IMG/VR virus record: IMGVR_UViG_3300046501_000132
Location: 106,685 to 170,684 of that record
DNA length: 64,000 nt
Reading direction: 5' to 3' (one strand)
Source of the DNA: a virus
Position 1 is the stretch's first letter, and each line of letters starts with the position of its first letter. The translations under genes and the position numbers were made by a program. The notes below the pieces were generated by a model. That model ran no database searches, was not told where the DNA came from, and saw only the letters and a list, made by a program, of their open reading frames with translations. Shown one piece after another: positions 24,313 to 32,968 of this stretch.

Positions 24313-24657
24313 TCACTTGCACTTACGTTCGATTTCAGCCACAACGCGGTCGATCACGCCTTGCGGATCGGGAGTCAGAACCCGGACGCTGTTATAGCGA
24401 CCAAAGTAATAGGTCACACCCGAATCACCGTCCACTTCACGCTTCCCGCCGCTGATGTAGGAAAGAGTATTGGCGTTGATGTACGTGCCAGAAGCCGTCA
24501 CCTTGATCAGACATGGGCGACCACCACCTTCAGTGCGCGGCGTATATTCGTCTTGCGGGTGGGAAATACCCTTACCAAAAGCGGGAGCAACCATCGTGAA
24601 GAACACGAGAGTTAGAGCAGCGGTCCAGATGATGAGTTTGCGGAGAGCTTGGTCCAT
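24313..24657 (-). CDS. Secreted/periplasmic protein with signal peptide, 114 aa
   Basis: ATG 24657, GAGGATT upstream. Residues 1-28 form a Sec signal (KLIIWTAALTLVFFTMVAPAFG, cleavage likely after AFG). Mature part has two Cys that could form a disulphide and a beta-rich core (YINANTLSYISGGKREVDGD). Exported from the infected cell's cytoplasm; role unknown. Confidence 0.7.
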   Translation of the reverse strand: MDQALRKLIIWTAALTLVFFTMVAPAFGKGISHPQDEYTPRTEGGGRPCLIKVTASGTYINANTLSYISGGKREVDGDSGVTYYFGRYNSVRVLTPDPQGVIDRVVAEIERKCK

Positions 24658-24659
24658 AT

Positions 24660-25103
24660 TCAATCCTCGTAATAGTCAAAGAAATCATCAAGATCATCCG
24701 GATCATCATAGAAACGATCCGGATTTTCCGCATTCCAGGCCAACGCGGCCTTATGATATTTCACAGCGGCTTCGCGGGTCAGACAGAGACGGTTGGTGTT
24801 ATGGTTCGTACCAATTCCGCAGTCACCTAACGAGCGCCAACAATCGGAGTGACGGCCGTGATGATCATACTCGCGGGCGTAGACCCAGTTGCTACGTAGA
24901 TCAAAGTCGCTGTGCCCCATCGGATTTCCTTTAGCGAACCGATGATTCCGATAGCTTTGTGGAATCTGGAGAATCTTCACTTTTTGGGGTTCACCCCACA
25001 GGTGTCCATAGACGTGCCAAAGCACTACGCCAGGCTTGATATCATCATATTTGGCGATACCCTTGCAAACAGTATCCGGATGGGGCAGCAACTTATTATC
25101 CAT
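24660..25103 (-). CDS. Hypothetical protein, 147 aa
   Basis: Starts MDNKLLPHPDTVCKGIAKYD. Rich in His, Trp and Asp, with an all-acidic C terminus (DDPDDLDDFFDYYED). First gene after the 25.1 kb promoter region. Unrecognised. Confidence 0.62.
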   Translation of the reverse strand: MDNKLLPHPDTVCKGIAKYDDIKPGVVLWHVYGHLWGEPQKVKILQIPQSYRNHRFAKGNPMGHSDFDLRSNWVYAREYDHHGRHSDCWRSLGDCGIGTNHNTNRLCLTREAAVKYHKAALAWNAENPDRFYDDPDDLDDFFDYYED

Positions 25104-25131
25104 TATACATTCTCGTTTAGTCGATAGGTCT

Positions 25132-25137
25132 ATTATA
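25132..25137 (-). promoter_or_regulatory. -10 box (TATAAT) of a possible promoter
   Basis: Perfect TATAAT upstream of the 25103 gene, but no TTTACT or TAGACT at the usual distance. It follows the terminator at 25175-25214. Confidence 0.4.
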
Positions 25138-25174
25138 CTATGGATCCATACTTACGGGGATAATAACCCTAAAA

Positions 25175-25214
25175 GAAAAAGGGGGAATGTCTATGACGAC
25201 ATTCCCCTTTTTCT
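25175..25214. terminator. Strong hairpin terminator
   Basis: AAAAGGGGGAATGTC/GACATTCCCCTTTT (one G bulged) with A- and T-runs; ends the vWA / 20-aa peptide unit on the minus strand. Confidence 0.85.
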
Positions 25215-25222
25215 TGATACAT

Positions 25223-25285
25223 TTACTTCTTCACCCAACCATACCACACAAGTGCTGCACCACAGATAAATCCGATAATGAACAT
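25223..25285 (-). CDS. Tiny transmembrane peptide, 20 aa
   Basis: MFIIGFICGAALVWYGWVKK, ATG three bases after the vWA gene stop (TAAGTAATG) and before the terminator. One membrane span with a positive C terminus. Placement in a Ter operon and a second similar peptide at 26395 support it being real. Confidence 0.5.
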   Translation of the reverse strand: MFIIGFICGAALVWYGWVKK

Positions 25286-25288
25286 TAC

Positions 25289-26320
25289 TTAAACTCCGTT
25301 AGGCCAATAGAGAACAGCCGAACCTTCAAAGAGTTTCCGATTTGTGGATGTCGACTGAACATAAATCACAAACGAACCGTGATCACCAGGATTGATCTTG
25401 CAATCGCCATAGTGAGGCAGACCCATCAGATCACGAGCAGCGGCACCTTCATACACAGCGCCGGACTTCTTGTCCTGGATGATGATCTTCTTGTAGTCCT
25501 GAACCTTCCGTTCGGGCTTCACCAGTTCATAGAAACCAGCGCCCTTGGTATAACTACCCTTGATGCGACGTTCACAGAAGTCCTTGATCTGATCGCCATC
25601 TTCATCTTCGGACACCGGCCAGATAGACACTTCCTTGGAAATATCGGTCAACACCTTCTTGACGTCAGAAGCCTTCACTTGGGACATATCGGTGTAGAAA
25701 CTGGAAACCGACTTCGCACCCGAAGCCCGCGCCGCGTAGAAGCCCTTCATAGCGGTCGTGGTCGCTTGGGTGGCAACTTCCATACCACGAGCCGAATTGG
25801 TATCCCATTCCAGCACATTCCCTTCCGGTAGGCCAAGATCGCGCATCAAGCGAGACTTATAGCCGCGCGGAACCCGGAACACGAAGGTCCAGCGGTCGGT
25901 AGATTGCAGCTGTCGAATCAGACGACCCAGCGACGCGCCGGTGTATTTACGCGAAGAATTGTCTTCCCCATCGGTCGTCACCATGATCAGAAACGAAGTG
26001 GTTTCATCGTTCACGTCCGGGACATCGTTAAATTGCTCGATCAGAACACCAACCGAGTCGTATAGCGGAGTGCTCGAACCATCGGCAGCATAGCTGGACA
26101 GCGGAGTCAGGGCGGTCACGCTCGACAGTTTGGTTTCAAAGACATTCCCAGCCGGACGGCCAGTACCACACTTCACCACTGATACAATCGTATCCTGGTT
26201 ATGGGCAATCGCTTCTTCCTTGATCGAAGACACGTTTGCATTATAGTCACGCATCGCCGCCGTGGTAATATGACCCATCGAAGCCGAGTGATCCCGGCTC
26301 AAACCAATATAATTACGCAT
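25289..26320 (-). CDS. vWA-domain protein of the Ter block, 343 aa
   Basis: N-terminal vWA domain with MIDAS motif DHSASM (residues 10-15), the Thr region and VTTDGED near 117. Such vWA proteins (TerY-like) occur in tellurite-resistance-type operons. C-terminal about 100 residues (DQIKDFCERRIKGSYTKGAG) form a second domain I do not recognise. SD AAGGAAAAT upstream. Confidence 0.8.
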   Translation of the reverse strand: MRNYIGLSRDHSASMGHITTAAMRDYNANVSSIKEEAIAHNQDTIVSVVKCGTGRPAGNVFETKLSSVTALTPLSSYAADGSSTPLYDSVGVLIEQFNDVPDVNDETTSFLIMVTTDGEDNSSRKYTGASLGRLIRQLQSTDRWTFVFRVPRGYKSRLMRDLGLPEGNVLEWDTNSARGMEVATQATTTAMKGFYAARASGAKSVSSFYTDMSQVKASDVKKVLTDISKEVSIWPVSEDEDGDQIKDFCERRIKGSYTKGAGFYELVKPERKVQDYKKIIIQDKKSGAVYEGAAARDLMGLPHYGDCKINPGDHGSFVIYVQSTSTNRKLFEGSAVLYWPNGV

Positions 26321-26364
26321 GTTGCTTATTTTCCTTATTCAATACTAACAACTCACACAAAGAG

Positions 26365-26396
26365 AAAGCCGCTCGACAGGAGCGGCTTTTTGTTTT
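26365..26396 (-). terminator. Intrinsic terminator
   Basis: AAAGCCGCTC/GAGCGGCTTT-type stem after the TerD / 21-aa peptide unit. Confidence 0.75.
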
Positions 26397-26460
26397 ACAT
26401 CTTCATGATGGCGTATACAAAGATCAGCGCCATGATGATAATGAAGACTTCGTTGGACAT
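26395..26460 (-). CDS. Tiny transmembrane peptide, 21 aa
   Basis: MSNEVFIIIMALIFVYAIMK..., ATG overlapping the TerD stop (TAATG), followed by a terminator. Single hydrophobic helix. Similar in size, position and nature to the peptide at 25223. Confidence 0.5.
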   Translation of the reverse strand: MSNEVFIIIMALIFVYAIMKM

Positions 26461-27065
26461 TAGTAGCCCGGAACCTTGTAGGCCTGGAAGAAGTCTTGCA
26501 GACCCTTGTTGAAGCCCTCACCAACCGCTTGCATCACCCACTCGCCGCTGCTGTTCTTCTTGAATTCCACGAACATCATAGCGGTGGCTGTCGATGCGTT
26601 CTCGTCCAGATCGTACTCCGCGAGGCACGTATTGTTCACGTCGTAAATCTTGGCGTAGGCGTCATCCACCTGGCCGAAGTTTTGACGGCGATTGACTGCG
26701 TCGTGGATCGTCACGATCACGGTAGCCCGCGAGGCTTCAGCCGGCATCTTGCTGAAGTCGACCACGATCTGTTCATCGTCGCCATCGCCATTACCCGAGC
26801 GATTGTCGCCGCTGTGCTTCGCCACGCCACCAGGCAGTTCCTTTTGACCGTAGAAGCAGACCCAGCCATCGTCAGCGGTCGGCAGAGTCAGCACACGGCC
26901 GAACGGGGTTCCATCTTCCTTGAGGATGAACAGCGTTGCGTCCAGGTCGAAGTCTTGTTGCGTGTCGAACTTCTTGGGAGTCCAACCCAGACCAATGGTT
27001 GCAACCTTCAGACCGAATTCCTTGCTGAGATTCAGCTTACCACCTTTTTCAAGCGAGAGAGGCAT
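26460..27065 (-). CDS. terD: TerD-domain protein, 201 aa
   Basis: ATG 27065 (MPLSLEKGGKLNLSKEF). Contains TerD signatures GLGWTPK, DFDLDATLFIL, and the acidic Ca-binding loop NGDGDDEQIVVDFSKMP, then VTIHDAVNRRQNFGQV. Length equals bacterial TerD (about 190 aa). TerD proteins bind calcium and are core to Ter stress operons linked to tellurite, colicin and phage resistance. Confidence 0.93.
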   Translation of the reverse strand: MPLSLEKGGKLNLSKEFGLKVATIGLGWTPKKFDTQQDFDLDATLFILKEDGTPFGRVLTLPTADDGWVCFYGQKELPGGVAKHSGDNRSGNGDGDDEQIVVDFSKMPAEASRATVIVTIHDAVNRRQNFGQVDDAYAKIYDVNNTCLAEYDLDENASTATAMMFVEFKKNSSGEWVMQAVGEGFNKGLQDFFQAYKVPGY

Positions 27066-27137
27066 TTCCAATTCCTTGTTACGTTTCGAGAAACGGGCGG
27101 GTTATCCGCCCATTACATAATTATACTGCGTTTCTAC

Positions 27138-28148
27138 TTACGCCGCTACTGCATTCGTATGACGATTAGCGATGAAGCTATGAACTACGGACACCGCCAG
27201 AATCGCCGCAGCAACCCCACCCGTCAGGATTTCGTGGATTTCGAACTTGGTTGCCAGGATCATCATCAGAGCCAGCGAACCGATGGACCAGAAGGCACCG
27301 TGTTCCAGGAACTTGAGCGAACCAAGCGTACCAGCATCGACCATATGAATCGTCATCGACCGGACGAACATTGCACCAATCGCCAGACCGAGGGTAACGA
27401 TGATGATCTGGTCGGAGATTGCAAAGGCGCCAATCACACCATCGAAAGAGAACGAAGCATCGAGCACGTTCAGGTAGCAGAACATACCAAAGCCATTCGC
27501 AGCGGCGCCGGCAGTATTCTTGCTTTCGAGGACATGTTGCAGCAAATGCACGAGCATCCAGGTCACCACACCAGCAATCGCCGCGTATTGGAATTCCATG
27601 ATATGGTCGGTCGGCACGATCATGATCGACAGGATCGCCAGAATGCCCATACCCACGAGTACCAGACCGAGCGTGCCAGCCTTACCCAAGAAGGTCATCA
27701 GCGGTTCGATACCAGGGATCCAGTGATGTTCCTTTTCTTGATCCATGAAGAAAGCCAGGAATACCATTAGCAGGAAGGCACCGCCATAGCCGGCAATCTT
27801 CGTATGTGCCGCTTGTACCGTGGCAGCATAGTTGGCCGCATCCTGGAACGGTAGAGCGAAGGATTGTCCCAGACTCAGAGAACTCGTGGCGTACACGATC
27901 AGGATCGGGAACAGGAAGCGAACCGCGAACACGGAGAACAACATACCCCACGTCAGGAACCGCTTTCGCCACTTATCGTCCATATCCTTCAGAATTTTGG
28001 CGTTCACTACAGCGTTGTCGAGGGACACCGAGACTTCCAGCAGACCGAGAATCGCAGCGGTCAGTGCGCCGACCGGACCATAGAACCAACCGCATACCGC
28101 GATTGCAACGACCGTGAAGATCGCACTTGCTTTGTAATACTTGAACAT
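27138..28148 (-). CDS. TerC-like integral membrane protein (DUF475), 336 aa
   Basis: About nine membrane segments. The two internal repeats LLEVSVSLDNAVVNAKIL (about 37-54) and VLDASFSFDGVIGAFAI (about 228-244), with conserved D-N and D-G in the membrane, are the TerC/DUF475 signature of metal-ion exporters. In Ter operons TerC anchors the complex at the membrane. Adjacent to TerD. Confidence 0.88.
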   Translation of the reverse strand: MFKYYKASAIFTVVAIAVCGWFYGPVGALTAAILGLLEVSVSLDNAVVNAKILKDMDDKWRKRFLTWGMLFSVFAVRFLFPILIVYATSSLSLGQSFALPFQDAANYAATVQAAHTKIAGYGGAFLLMVFLAFFMDQEKEHHWIPGIEPLMTFLGKAGTLGLVLVGMGILAILSIMIVPTDHIMEFQYAAIAGVVTWMLVHLLQHVLESKNTAGAAANGFGMFCYLNVLDASFSFDGVIGAFAISDQIIIVTLGLAIGAMFVRSMTIHMVDAGTLGSLKFLEHGAFWSIGSLALMMILATKFEIHEILTGGVAAAILAVSVVHSFIANRHTNAVAA

Positions 28149-28175
28149 TTCAGTTACCTTTGATGATTGAAGGGT

Positions 28176-28859
28176 TTACTTCTTGATCCAGTTGCAGAAT
28201 TCCTCGCACAGCAGGGCTTCGTACATCACATCGTCGCTCGTTGCTTCCAGATCGGGGAAGGTCACGAAGCCCACGTGATCATACTTGTCGGCCATACGCT
28301 TCAGGAAATCGAAACGCTCACGACCGATGCCGATCAGTTGCACGTAGGTATTCGCTTCACCCAGGAGCACGATCTGCTTTTCGGCTTCGATGGAGGAACC
28401 TTGATCTTCACCATCCGTAATGAACATCAGGTATGACGGTGCATCAACGGTCTTCTTGCCGAACAGACCGCCGAGGAAACCCGACTTCTTGGCGCTGCTG
28501 TCCTTGCGAATCTGGTTCATCGCAATGGCGTATTCCGTACCGGACCACAACACCCCACCGGCTTCACGGAGGAACTTGTTGCTCACGTAGGAACCGAAGT
28601 CATCCGGCGTCACATCGTTCATCTTTTGGATGGACGAACCGAATGCGTAGGATTCGATGGATTGGTTATCATCGAAGCGCATTGCAACCGGAATCAGACG
28701 GTCCACCAGTTCCGACATCACACCGCTGCGATATAACGGGCGCGCCGAACCGGACACATCCAGCGCCATCTTGACAGCCAGCTTGATGTCGGTCGGAACC
28801 TTGCGCTTTTCCAGGCAGAGGCGAACCAGTTCTTGTTTCTTTTCGAGATTGAGAGGCAT
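28176..28859 (-). CDS. vWA-domain protein, TerF/TerY-like, 227 aa
   Basis: MIDAS DVSGSA near residue 34, then FITDGEDQGSS near 146. The charged N-terminal helix KKQELVRLCLEKRKVP is as in TerF C-terminal domains. Ends YDHVGFVTFPDLEATSDDV, typical of the TerF vWA family. Located between TerC-like and the 113-aa gene. Confidence 0.85.
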   Translation of the reverse strand: MPLNLEKKQELVRLCLEKRKVPTDIKLAVKMALDVSGSARPLYRSGVMSELVDRLIPVAMRFDDNQSIESYAFGSSIQKMNDVTPDDFGSYVSNKFLREAGGVLWSGTEYAIAMNQIRKDSSAKKSGFLGGLFGKKTVDAPSYLMFITDGEDQGSSIEAEKQIVLLGEANTYVQLIGIGRERFDFLKRMADKYDHVGFVTFPDLEATSDDVMYEALLCEEFCNWIKK

Positions 28860-29201
28860 TTACTTCTTTCCTTTGATTTCGCGGATCATATCCTTGATCC
28901 AGAGTTGGCGGTAGATGCGAGCGTTTTTGCTGCCGATCTGTTTGATGCCTTGCTTTTCCAGCCAGTCGGTTACGTATTCAAACGGACCACCGATGCGGTT
29001 TGCGATTTCTTCTTTGATTTCGTCGTAAACATGCATATATTGGCAGTGCCTCACACCGCGAGCACCCACGAGTTCATACACCGAGGATAGCAGAGCGCCA
29101 CACACCGCCGGATTGCGATCTTCCTTAATGCGTTTCTTTGCATTTTCGAGAAGAGCAATTGCAATTTCTTGTTGTTTCTTCGTTTTGATGTCCGAGAACA
29201 T
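28860..29201 (-). CDS. Hypothetical first gene of the Ter operon, 113 aa
   Basis: Own TTTACT/TATAAT promoter. Helical, basic at both ends (MFSDIKTKKQQEIAIALLEN). TAAATG junction with the vWA gene. No family named. Confidence 0.68.
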   Translation of the reverse strand: MFSDIKTKKQQEIAIALLENAKKRIKEDRNPAVCGALLSSVYELVGARGVRHCQYMHVYDEIKEEIANRIGGPFEYVTDWLEKQGIKQIGSKNARIYRQLWIKDMIREIKGKK

Positions 29202-29230
29202 TTTATTTCCATCGGTTAGTCGATAGAAAG

Positions 29231-29259
29231 ATTATACCTATATGTTCTATGGAAGTAAA
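29231..29259 (-). promoter_or_regulatory. Early promoter of the Ter operon
   Basis: TTTACT, 17-bp spacer, perfect TATAAT. Confidence 0.85.
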
Positions 29260-29274
29260 TACCATTTCAGAAAT

Positions 29275-29302
29275 AAAAATGCCCCGGCTATGAACCGGGG
29301 CA
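29275..29302 (-). terminator. Intrinsic terminator of the replication operon
   Basis: GCCCCGG/CCGGGGC stem, T-run on the minus strand (TTTTTATTT). Confidence 0.85.
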
Positions 29303-29308
29303 AATCAA

Positions 29309-29548
29309 TTATGTTTCCAACTTACTCAGCTTCAGGGGAATTCCCTTGTATGAATAATAAGACTTGCTAAAACTATGATATACATTAGCCAATCCATCTT
29401 CCATCAGCCCGGAGAACTCTTCAAGGAAAGCCCTTGTCTCTTGTATATCCAACTCTATACACTCAACAGGATGATCTCTCATCCTCTGGACCATCTCATA
29501 CTCTTTTGCTAATTCTTTAGCAATGTCAATCTTGTAGATAATACGCAT
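29309..29548 (-). CDS. Hypothetical protein, 79 aa
   Basis: ATG 29548 overlaps the helicase stop (TAATG). Starts MRIIYKIDIAKELAKEYE; helical. Last gene of the helicase operon, function unknown. Confidence 0.65.
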   Translation of the reverse strand: MRIIYKIDIAKELAKEYEMVQRMRDHPVECIELDIQETRAFLEEFSGLMEDGLANVYHSFSKSYYSYKGIPLKLSKLET

Positions 29549-30963
29549 TATCCAAAATCCCATCCGCCCGTACTAGGCGCAGCATCGTCACCAGCGCGAC
29601 GACTAATCATTTGACCCGCCGACTGAGGTTTGATCTCGTTAGGAAGACCAAGTTCAGCCAGTTCCTCTTCAGACAACCCTGCCGCCTGACTATCTACTTC
29701 ATAGAACTTCTGTTTATCCGGATTCAACCCTAGAACAAACTTACCCTTATAGCTGCTATATCGGTTCTTGATGATCTTACCGATTACCATCCCTCGCGCC
29801 GCCATTTCTTCCGGAGTAAGAATTGCGAACATAAAGTCAGCAGTAGCAGCAATACCAATAGCCAGAGAGATATTGCCCATACCCGCATCTGATGCACCTT
29901 GAGTCGCTCGATCAAACTGTACCGCAGTCCAGATCGGCACACCGGCTTCTTGAGCAAAGGCGCGAATCTCTTCAGCCACGCTCGTGAAGTACGTATTCGT
30001 GTTACCCTTGGCGCTTGCCGGCAGCTTCGAACTTGCACAGATCGTCAGATAGTCGATACAGATCATATCTGGAACGAACTTCTTCTTGATCTTCAGTTCT
30101 TGTAGAAGATGTCGGAAGTGACCCACGTGGGCCGTGCCTGCCGGGAATTCCTTAACAACCAAACGTCCTGCGGACTTACGCTTGAGCTCATTGATTCGGT
30201 TCATATATTGAACCTTCTGCAATGAGAAGACTTGGTCGAAAGTCATATCCATGTTACATACGTCAATTCGCTCACGACAAGTCATCTCATCCATTTCCAT
30301 AGAAATGTACAAGACGTTCTTACCGCGCATCAACCATTCAGACGATTGCTGAATTAGGTGAATCGACTTACCACCATTGATCGGGGCGAGTACAACGTTC
30401 AGAGTCTTATCCTTGATACCGTTCTTGGTAACTCGGTTCAGAATCTCTAGGGCGAAGGGGTGACGTGCATGCTCAGAGTGCAACGTATCATAATGAGTCT
30501 CAGAGTCTTCCCAGTAATCGTGACCGATATGACTATCAAAACTAACCGATAGCGCCTCCATCAACATACCAGGAATAATATTAGGGTCGGCTTCCTTATT
30601 GTTACCTTCTGCAATATCAATAGCTTTATACATTGCATTGAACAATGCCGAGCGTTTACAATGCTGTTCGGTCTCATCAACCAACCATTGGAACGAGGGT
30701 TCATCCGGGTCTTTATCCATCCCCTTGATTACGCACAGAACTTCCTCAAAGAATCCCTCATGGAGATTCGAATTCGTGACCCCAATAGCTAATGCCTCCT
30801 TAGTTGGAGGTACGGTATACTTCGAGACAAACTCTTTGATCTGCTTGAAGACAAACTTATCAGCTTCGCCACTGAAGTAATCTTCTTGCAAGAACGGCAG
30901 AACGGTTCTTAGATATGATTCATTATGAAGCAAGTTGGTGAGGATAACTCTCTCGATGGCCAT
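29548..30963 (-). CDS. 41: Replicative DNA helicase, gp41-like (DnaB family), 471 aa
   Basis: ATG 30963 (MAIERVILTNLLHNESYL) overlaps the HNH stop (TAATG) and matches the N terminus of T4 gp41. Walker A appears as LAPINGGKS (T4 MAGVNVGKS), followed by NVLYISMEMDEMTCRERID, nearly identical to gp41, Walker B-like DMICIDYLTI and VPIWTAVQFDR (sensor Gln). The N-terminal scaffold domain is present. Forms the hexameric helicase of the replisome. Confidence 0.93.
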   Translation of the reverse strand: MAIERVILTNLLHNESYLRTVLPFLQEDYFSGEADKFVFKQIKEFVSKYTVPPTKEALAIGVTNSNLHEGFFEEVLCVIKGMDKDPDEPSFQWLVDETEQHCKRSALFNAMYKAIDIAEGNNKEADPNIIPGMLMEALSVSFDSHIGHDYWEDSETHYDTLHSEHARHPFALEILNRVTKNGIKDKTLNVVLAPINGGKSIHLIQQSSEWLMRGKNVLYISMEMDEMTCRERIDVCNMDMTFDQVFSLQKVQYMNRINELKRKSAGRLVVKEFPAGTAHVGHFRHLLQELKIKKKFVPDMICIDYLTICASSKLPASAKGNTNTYFTSVAEEIRAFAQEAGVPIWTAVQFDRATQGASDAGMGNISLAIGIAATADFMFAILTPEEMAARGMVIGKIIKNRYSSYKGKFVLGLNPDKQKFYEVDSQAAGLSEEELAELGLPNEIKPQSAGQMISRRAGDDAAPSTGGWDFG

Positions 30964-31457
30964 TAAATGTGTCTCCACGTCTTTCGATTAACGATAGCAG
31001 AGATTGCATCTTGTCCAACCCCATACTTACTTGCTAGGTGCGTTTGCTTAGCCCCATCTTTATATTGTTCACGAATTTCTAGAACGTCCGCTTCAGTCAA
31101 TTTTGCCCTACCATTCTTTGAACCATTTCCAGGATTTGTGTAATATTCGCCCCGTCTATCTCTACCGCGAAAGAACATATCATCCACATTATCCTGTTGA
31201 GTTCCCCAAACCAAATGTCTCGGATTACAACAAGCAGGGTTATCACAACTATGTCTAGCCACCAACCCTTGAATATTGGAAGCTAGAAACAACGAAACCC
31301 GGTGGGCCGGGTAATTGCGATTTTGAATCCGTATCGAACCATAGCCGTTGATTTTTCCGGAGGTCCAATTCCAACATTCATTATCTGTTTTGATGTTTAC
31401 CTTCTCCCAGAACCGCTTGATATCATTCTGAGTCAGTTCTGGTATAGGATTAGCCAT
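30963..31457 (-). CDS. HNH homing endonuclease (free-standing), 164 aa
   Basis: Contains CWNWTSGKINGYGSIRI, YPAHRVSLFL, VARHSCDNPACCNPRHL (HNH with Cys/His zinc site) and a C-terminal helix-turn-helix (THLASKYGVGQDAISAIV). This architecture is the common phage HNH_3 plus HTH homing endonuclease. Inserted between the gp40-like and gp41-like genes, with its start 8 bp inside the former and its stop on the latter's ATG. Confidence 0.9.
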   Translation of the reverse strand: MANPIPELTQNDIKRFWEKVNIKTDNECWNWTSGKINGYGSIRIQNRNYPAHRVSLFLASNIQGLVARHSCDNPACCNPRHLVWGTQQDNVDDMFFRGRDRRGEYYTNPGNGSKNGRAKLTEADVLEIREQYKDGAKQTHLASKYGVGQDAISAIVNRKTWRHI

Positions 31458-31761
31458 CTTGCTCCTTAACCTTCGTTACTGAATTATACAGCAATAGCTC
31501 AGACAGATTCGTCATGAGGATATTACCGATGTAATCTACAAACTTTTCTGATCGGGTGTCGAGATTATTGCGATTCTCGAAAACCTCATAATCAAACTTT
31601 ACTCTCAGAGAATCGTTTTCCTCCGAGAGATTAACCTTACCAAACTGAAAGAGCACACCAGGGTATGGTGACCGCTTAGTCAGTTTAATTTGATGGAACA
31701 TTTCGTCCCCACGATCAATGATCTCATAATCATCGTCGTCTACTCTATCCAACCTTGCCAT
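31450..31761 (-). CDS. 40: Putative head-vertex assembly chaperone, gp40-like, 103 aa
   Basis: ATG 31761 with GGAGAAACG upstream. Sits between uvsX and 41 exactly as T4 gene 40 (about 114 aa). Core YPGVLFQFGKVNLSEEND and a helical C terminus agree with what I recall of gp40. The call depends mainly on synteny. Confidence 0.6.
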   Translation of the reverse strand: MARLDRVDDDDYEIIDRGDEMFHQIKLTKRSPYPGVLFQFGKVNLSEENDSLRVKFDYEVFENRNNLDTRSEKFVDYIGNILMTNLSELLLYNSVTKVKEQDG

Positions 31762-31777
31762 TCGTTTCTCCATAGGA

Positions 31778-31800
31778 CAGCCGGGGATTATACCCCGGCA
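31778..31800 (-). other. GC-rich hairpin after uvsX
   Basis: Perfect GCCGGGG/CCCCGGC stem whose loop reads TATAAT-like on the minus strand; no T-run. Could slow transcription between uvsX and the gp40-like gene, or act as a weak internal promoter. Confidence 0.4.
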
Positions 31801-31820
31801 TTACATATTCAGAATTACGA

Positions 31821-32924
31821 TCAGCTGAGGATTTCGCCCGTTTCCGAATCTACCTCTTGATAGTCTGGCTTACGACCAACATCCTCTTCAACCGCAGTAT
31901 TAGCCAGATCGTACTTGAATCGCACGTATTCCTTGAACTCTGCGTTCTTTACTAGGGCATCAAAGAAGTCCTGACGGTTTTCTTCAATATCCTTACGACG
32001 ATACGACTTACCGTCAATGAAGCCATCTAGGTTAAACTGATAGAAACCTTGTTTCTCAGACTTCAGATGTCCCGACTCCATAGCCCAATCGAACAGACCA
32101 GAATTCTGATAGATACCGCCTTCATAGGTAACGATCAAGCTGAACTTAGACTTCTCACGCACATAGCGGGACTTGAAAGCTGTGTAGTTGAAACTCCAAC
32201 CCTTCAGTTCCTTATCATCCTTTACTTGAGCGCGGGTAACCATCAACACCACGTCAGAAGAAAGGAATACTTGTTTACCGCCCTTGATAGTCGGTTCGGC
32301 GTATTGATTAACCATACTATCGTAGTATGAGTTGATCGCAAAGCACGGAATCTTCTTCAGCATCAGCTTAGGGGTGATGATACGGAAGAAAGAGTTGAGC
32401 TCACGAGCACGAGTCAAGTCGGCGGCTGCGTTTTCGTTCAATGCATTTTCCACTTCCTTCTTGGAAGCGATTTGAGAAATCGAGTCGATGAACACGAATA
32501 CCTTACCGGCAGAGGATTCGTCAATTTCATCTAGAGCCTGAGTCATCTTGAACTTCAGGTCTTCGATATTCTCTAGAGCGTAGTGGATAACCCGGCTTTG
32601 ATCAATACCGCGAGCTTCAAAGCACTTCTTCGCGCCGAACTCAGAGTCAAAGAACAAAGCGATGTTCTCTGGATCTTCATCCAGGAAGTCGCCCATCAGG
32701 TCTACGCAGAAGTTGGTCTTGAAGGTACGCGAGTCCCCCACGACCAGATAGATACCGGGACGAACACCGCCGTCAATATAACCAGATAGCATCTGATTAA
32801 TCAGCGGAGTCTTCGAACGGAACACGATGTCCTTATCAAAGAAAGACGAACTGTCCAGAACCGTTACCTTGTTGTCCTTAGCGGCCTTCTTCAGAAGCCT
32901 GGACATGAGACTATTTGCTGCCAT
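31821..32924 (-). CDS. uvsX: UvsX recombinase (RecA family), 367 aa
   Basis: Walker A GDSRTFKT (T4 GPSKSFKS-type), Walker B GKVFVFIDSIS, and loops as in UvsX: KEVENALNENAAADLTRARE and CFAINSYYDSMVNQYAEPTI. Length about that of T4 UvsX (391 aa). Strand exchange in recombination-dependent replication. SD AAGGAATT. Confidence 0.93.
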   Translation of the reverse strand: MAANSLMSRLLKKAAKDNKVTVLDSSSFFDKDIVFRSKTPLINQMLSGYIDGGVRPGIYLVVGDSRTFKTNFCVDLMGDFLDEDPENIALFFDSEFGAKKCFEARGIDQSRVIHYALENIEDLKFKMTQALDEIDESSAGKVFVFIDSISQIASKKEVENALNENAAADLTRARELNSFFRIITPKLMLKKIPCFAINSYYDSMVNQYAEPTIKGGKQVFLSSDVVLMVTRAQVKDDKELKGWSFNYTAFKSRYVREKSKFSLIVTYEGGIYQNSGLFDWAMESGHLKSEKQGFYQFNLDGFIDGKSYRRKDIEENRQDFFDALVKNAEFKEYVRFKYDLANTAVEEDVGRKPDYQEVDSETGEILS

Positions 32925-32968
32925 TTTAATTCCTTTTGTTTAAGTTTTCATTTTCATTTTCTTAGTGC

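Noticed and set aside
26496-27770. 424-aa plus-strand ORF over TerD and the TerC-like gene
   Set aside because: Runs across two well-supported minus-strand genes and their intergenic gap; no RBS, His/Arg-rich shadow composition.
31778-31800. Promoter inside the uvsX downstream hairpin
   Set aside because: The TATAAT lies within a GC-rich palindrome and has no -35, so it is probably coincidental; listed only as a hairpin.
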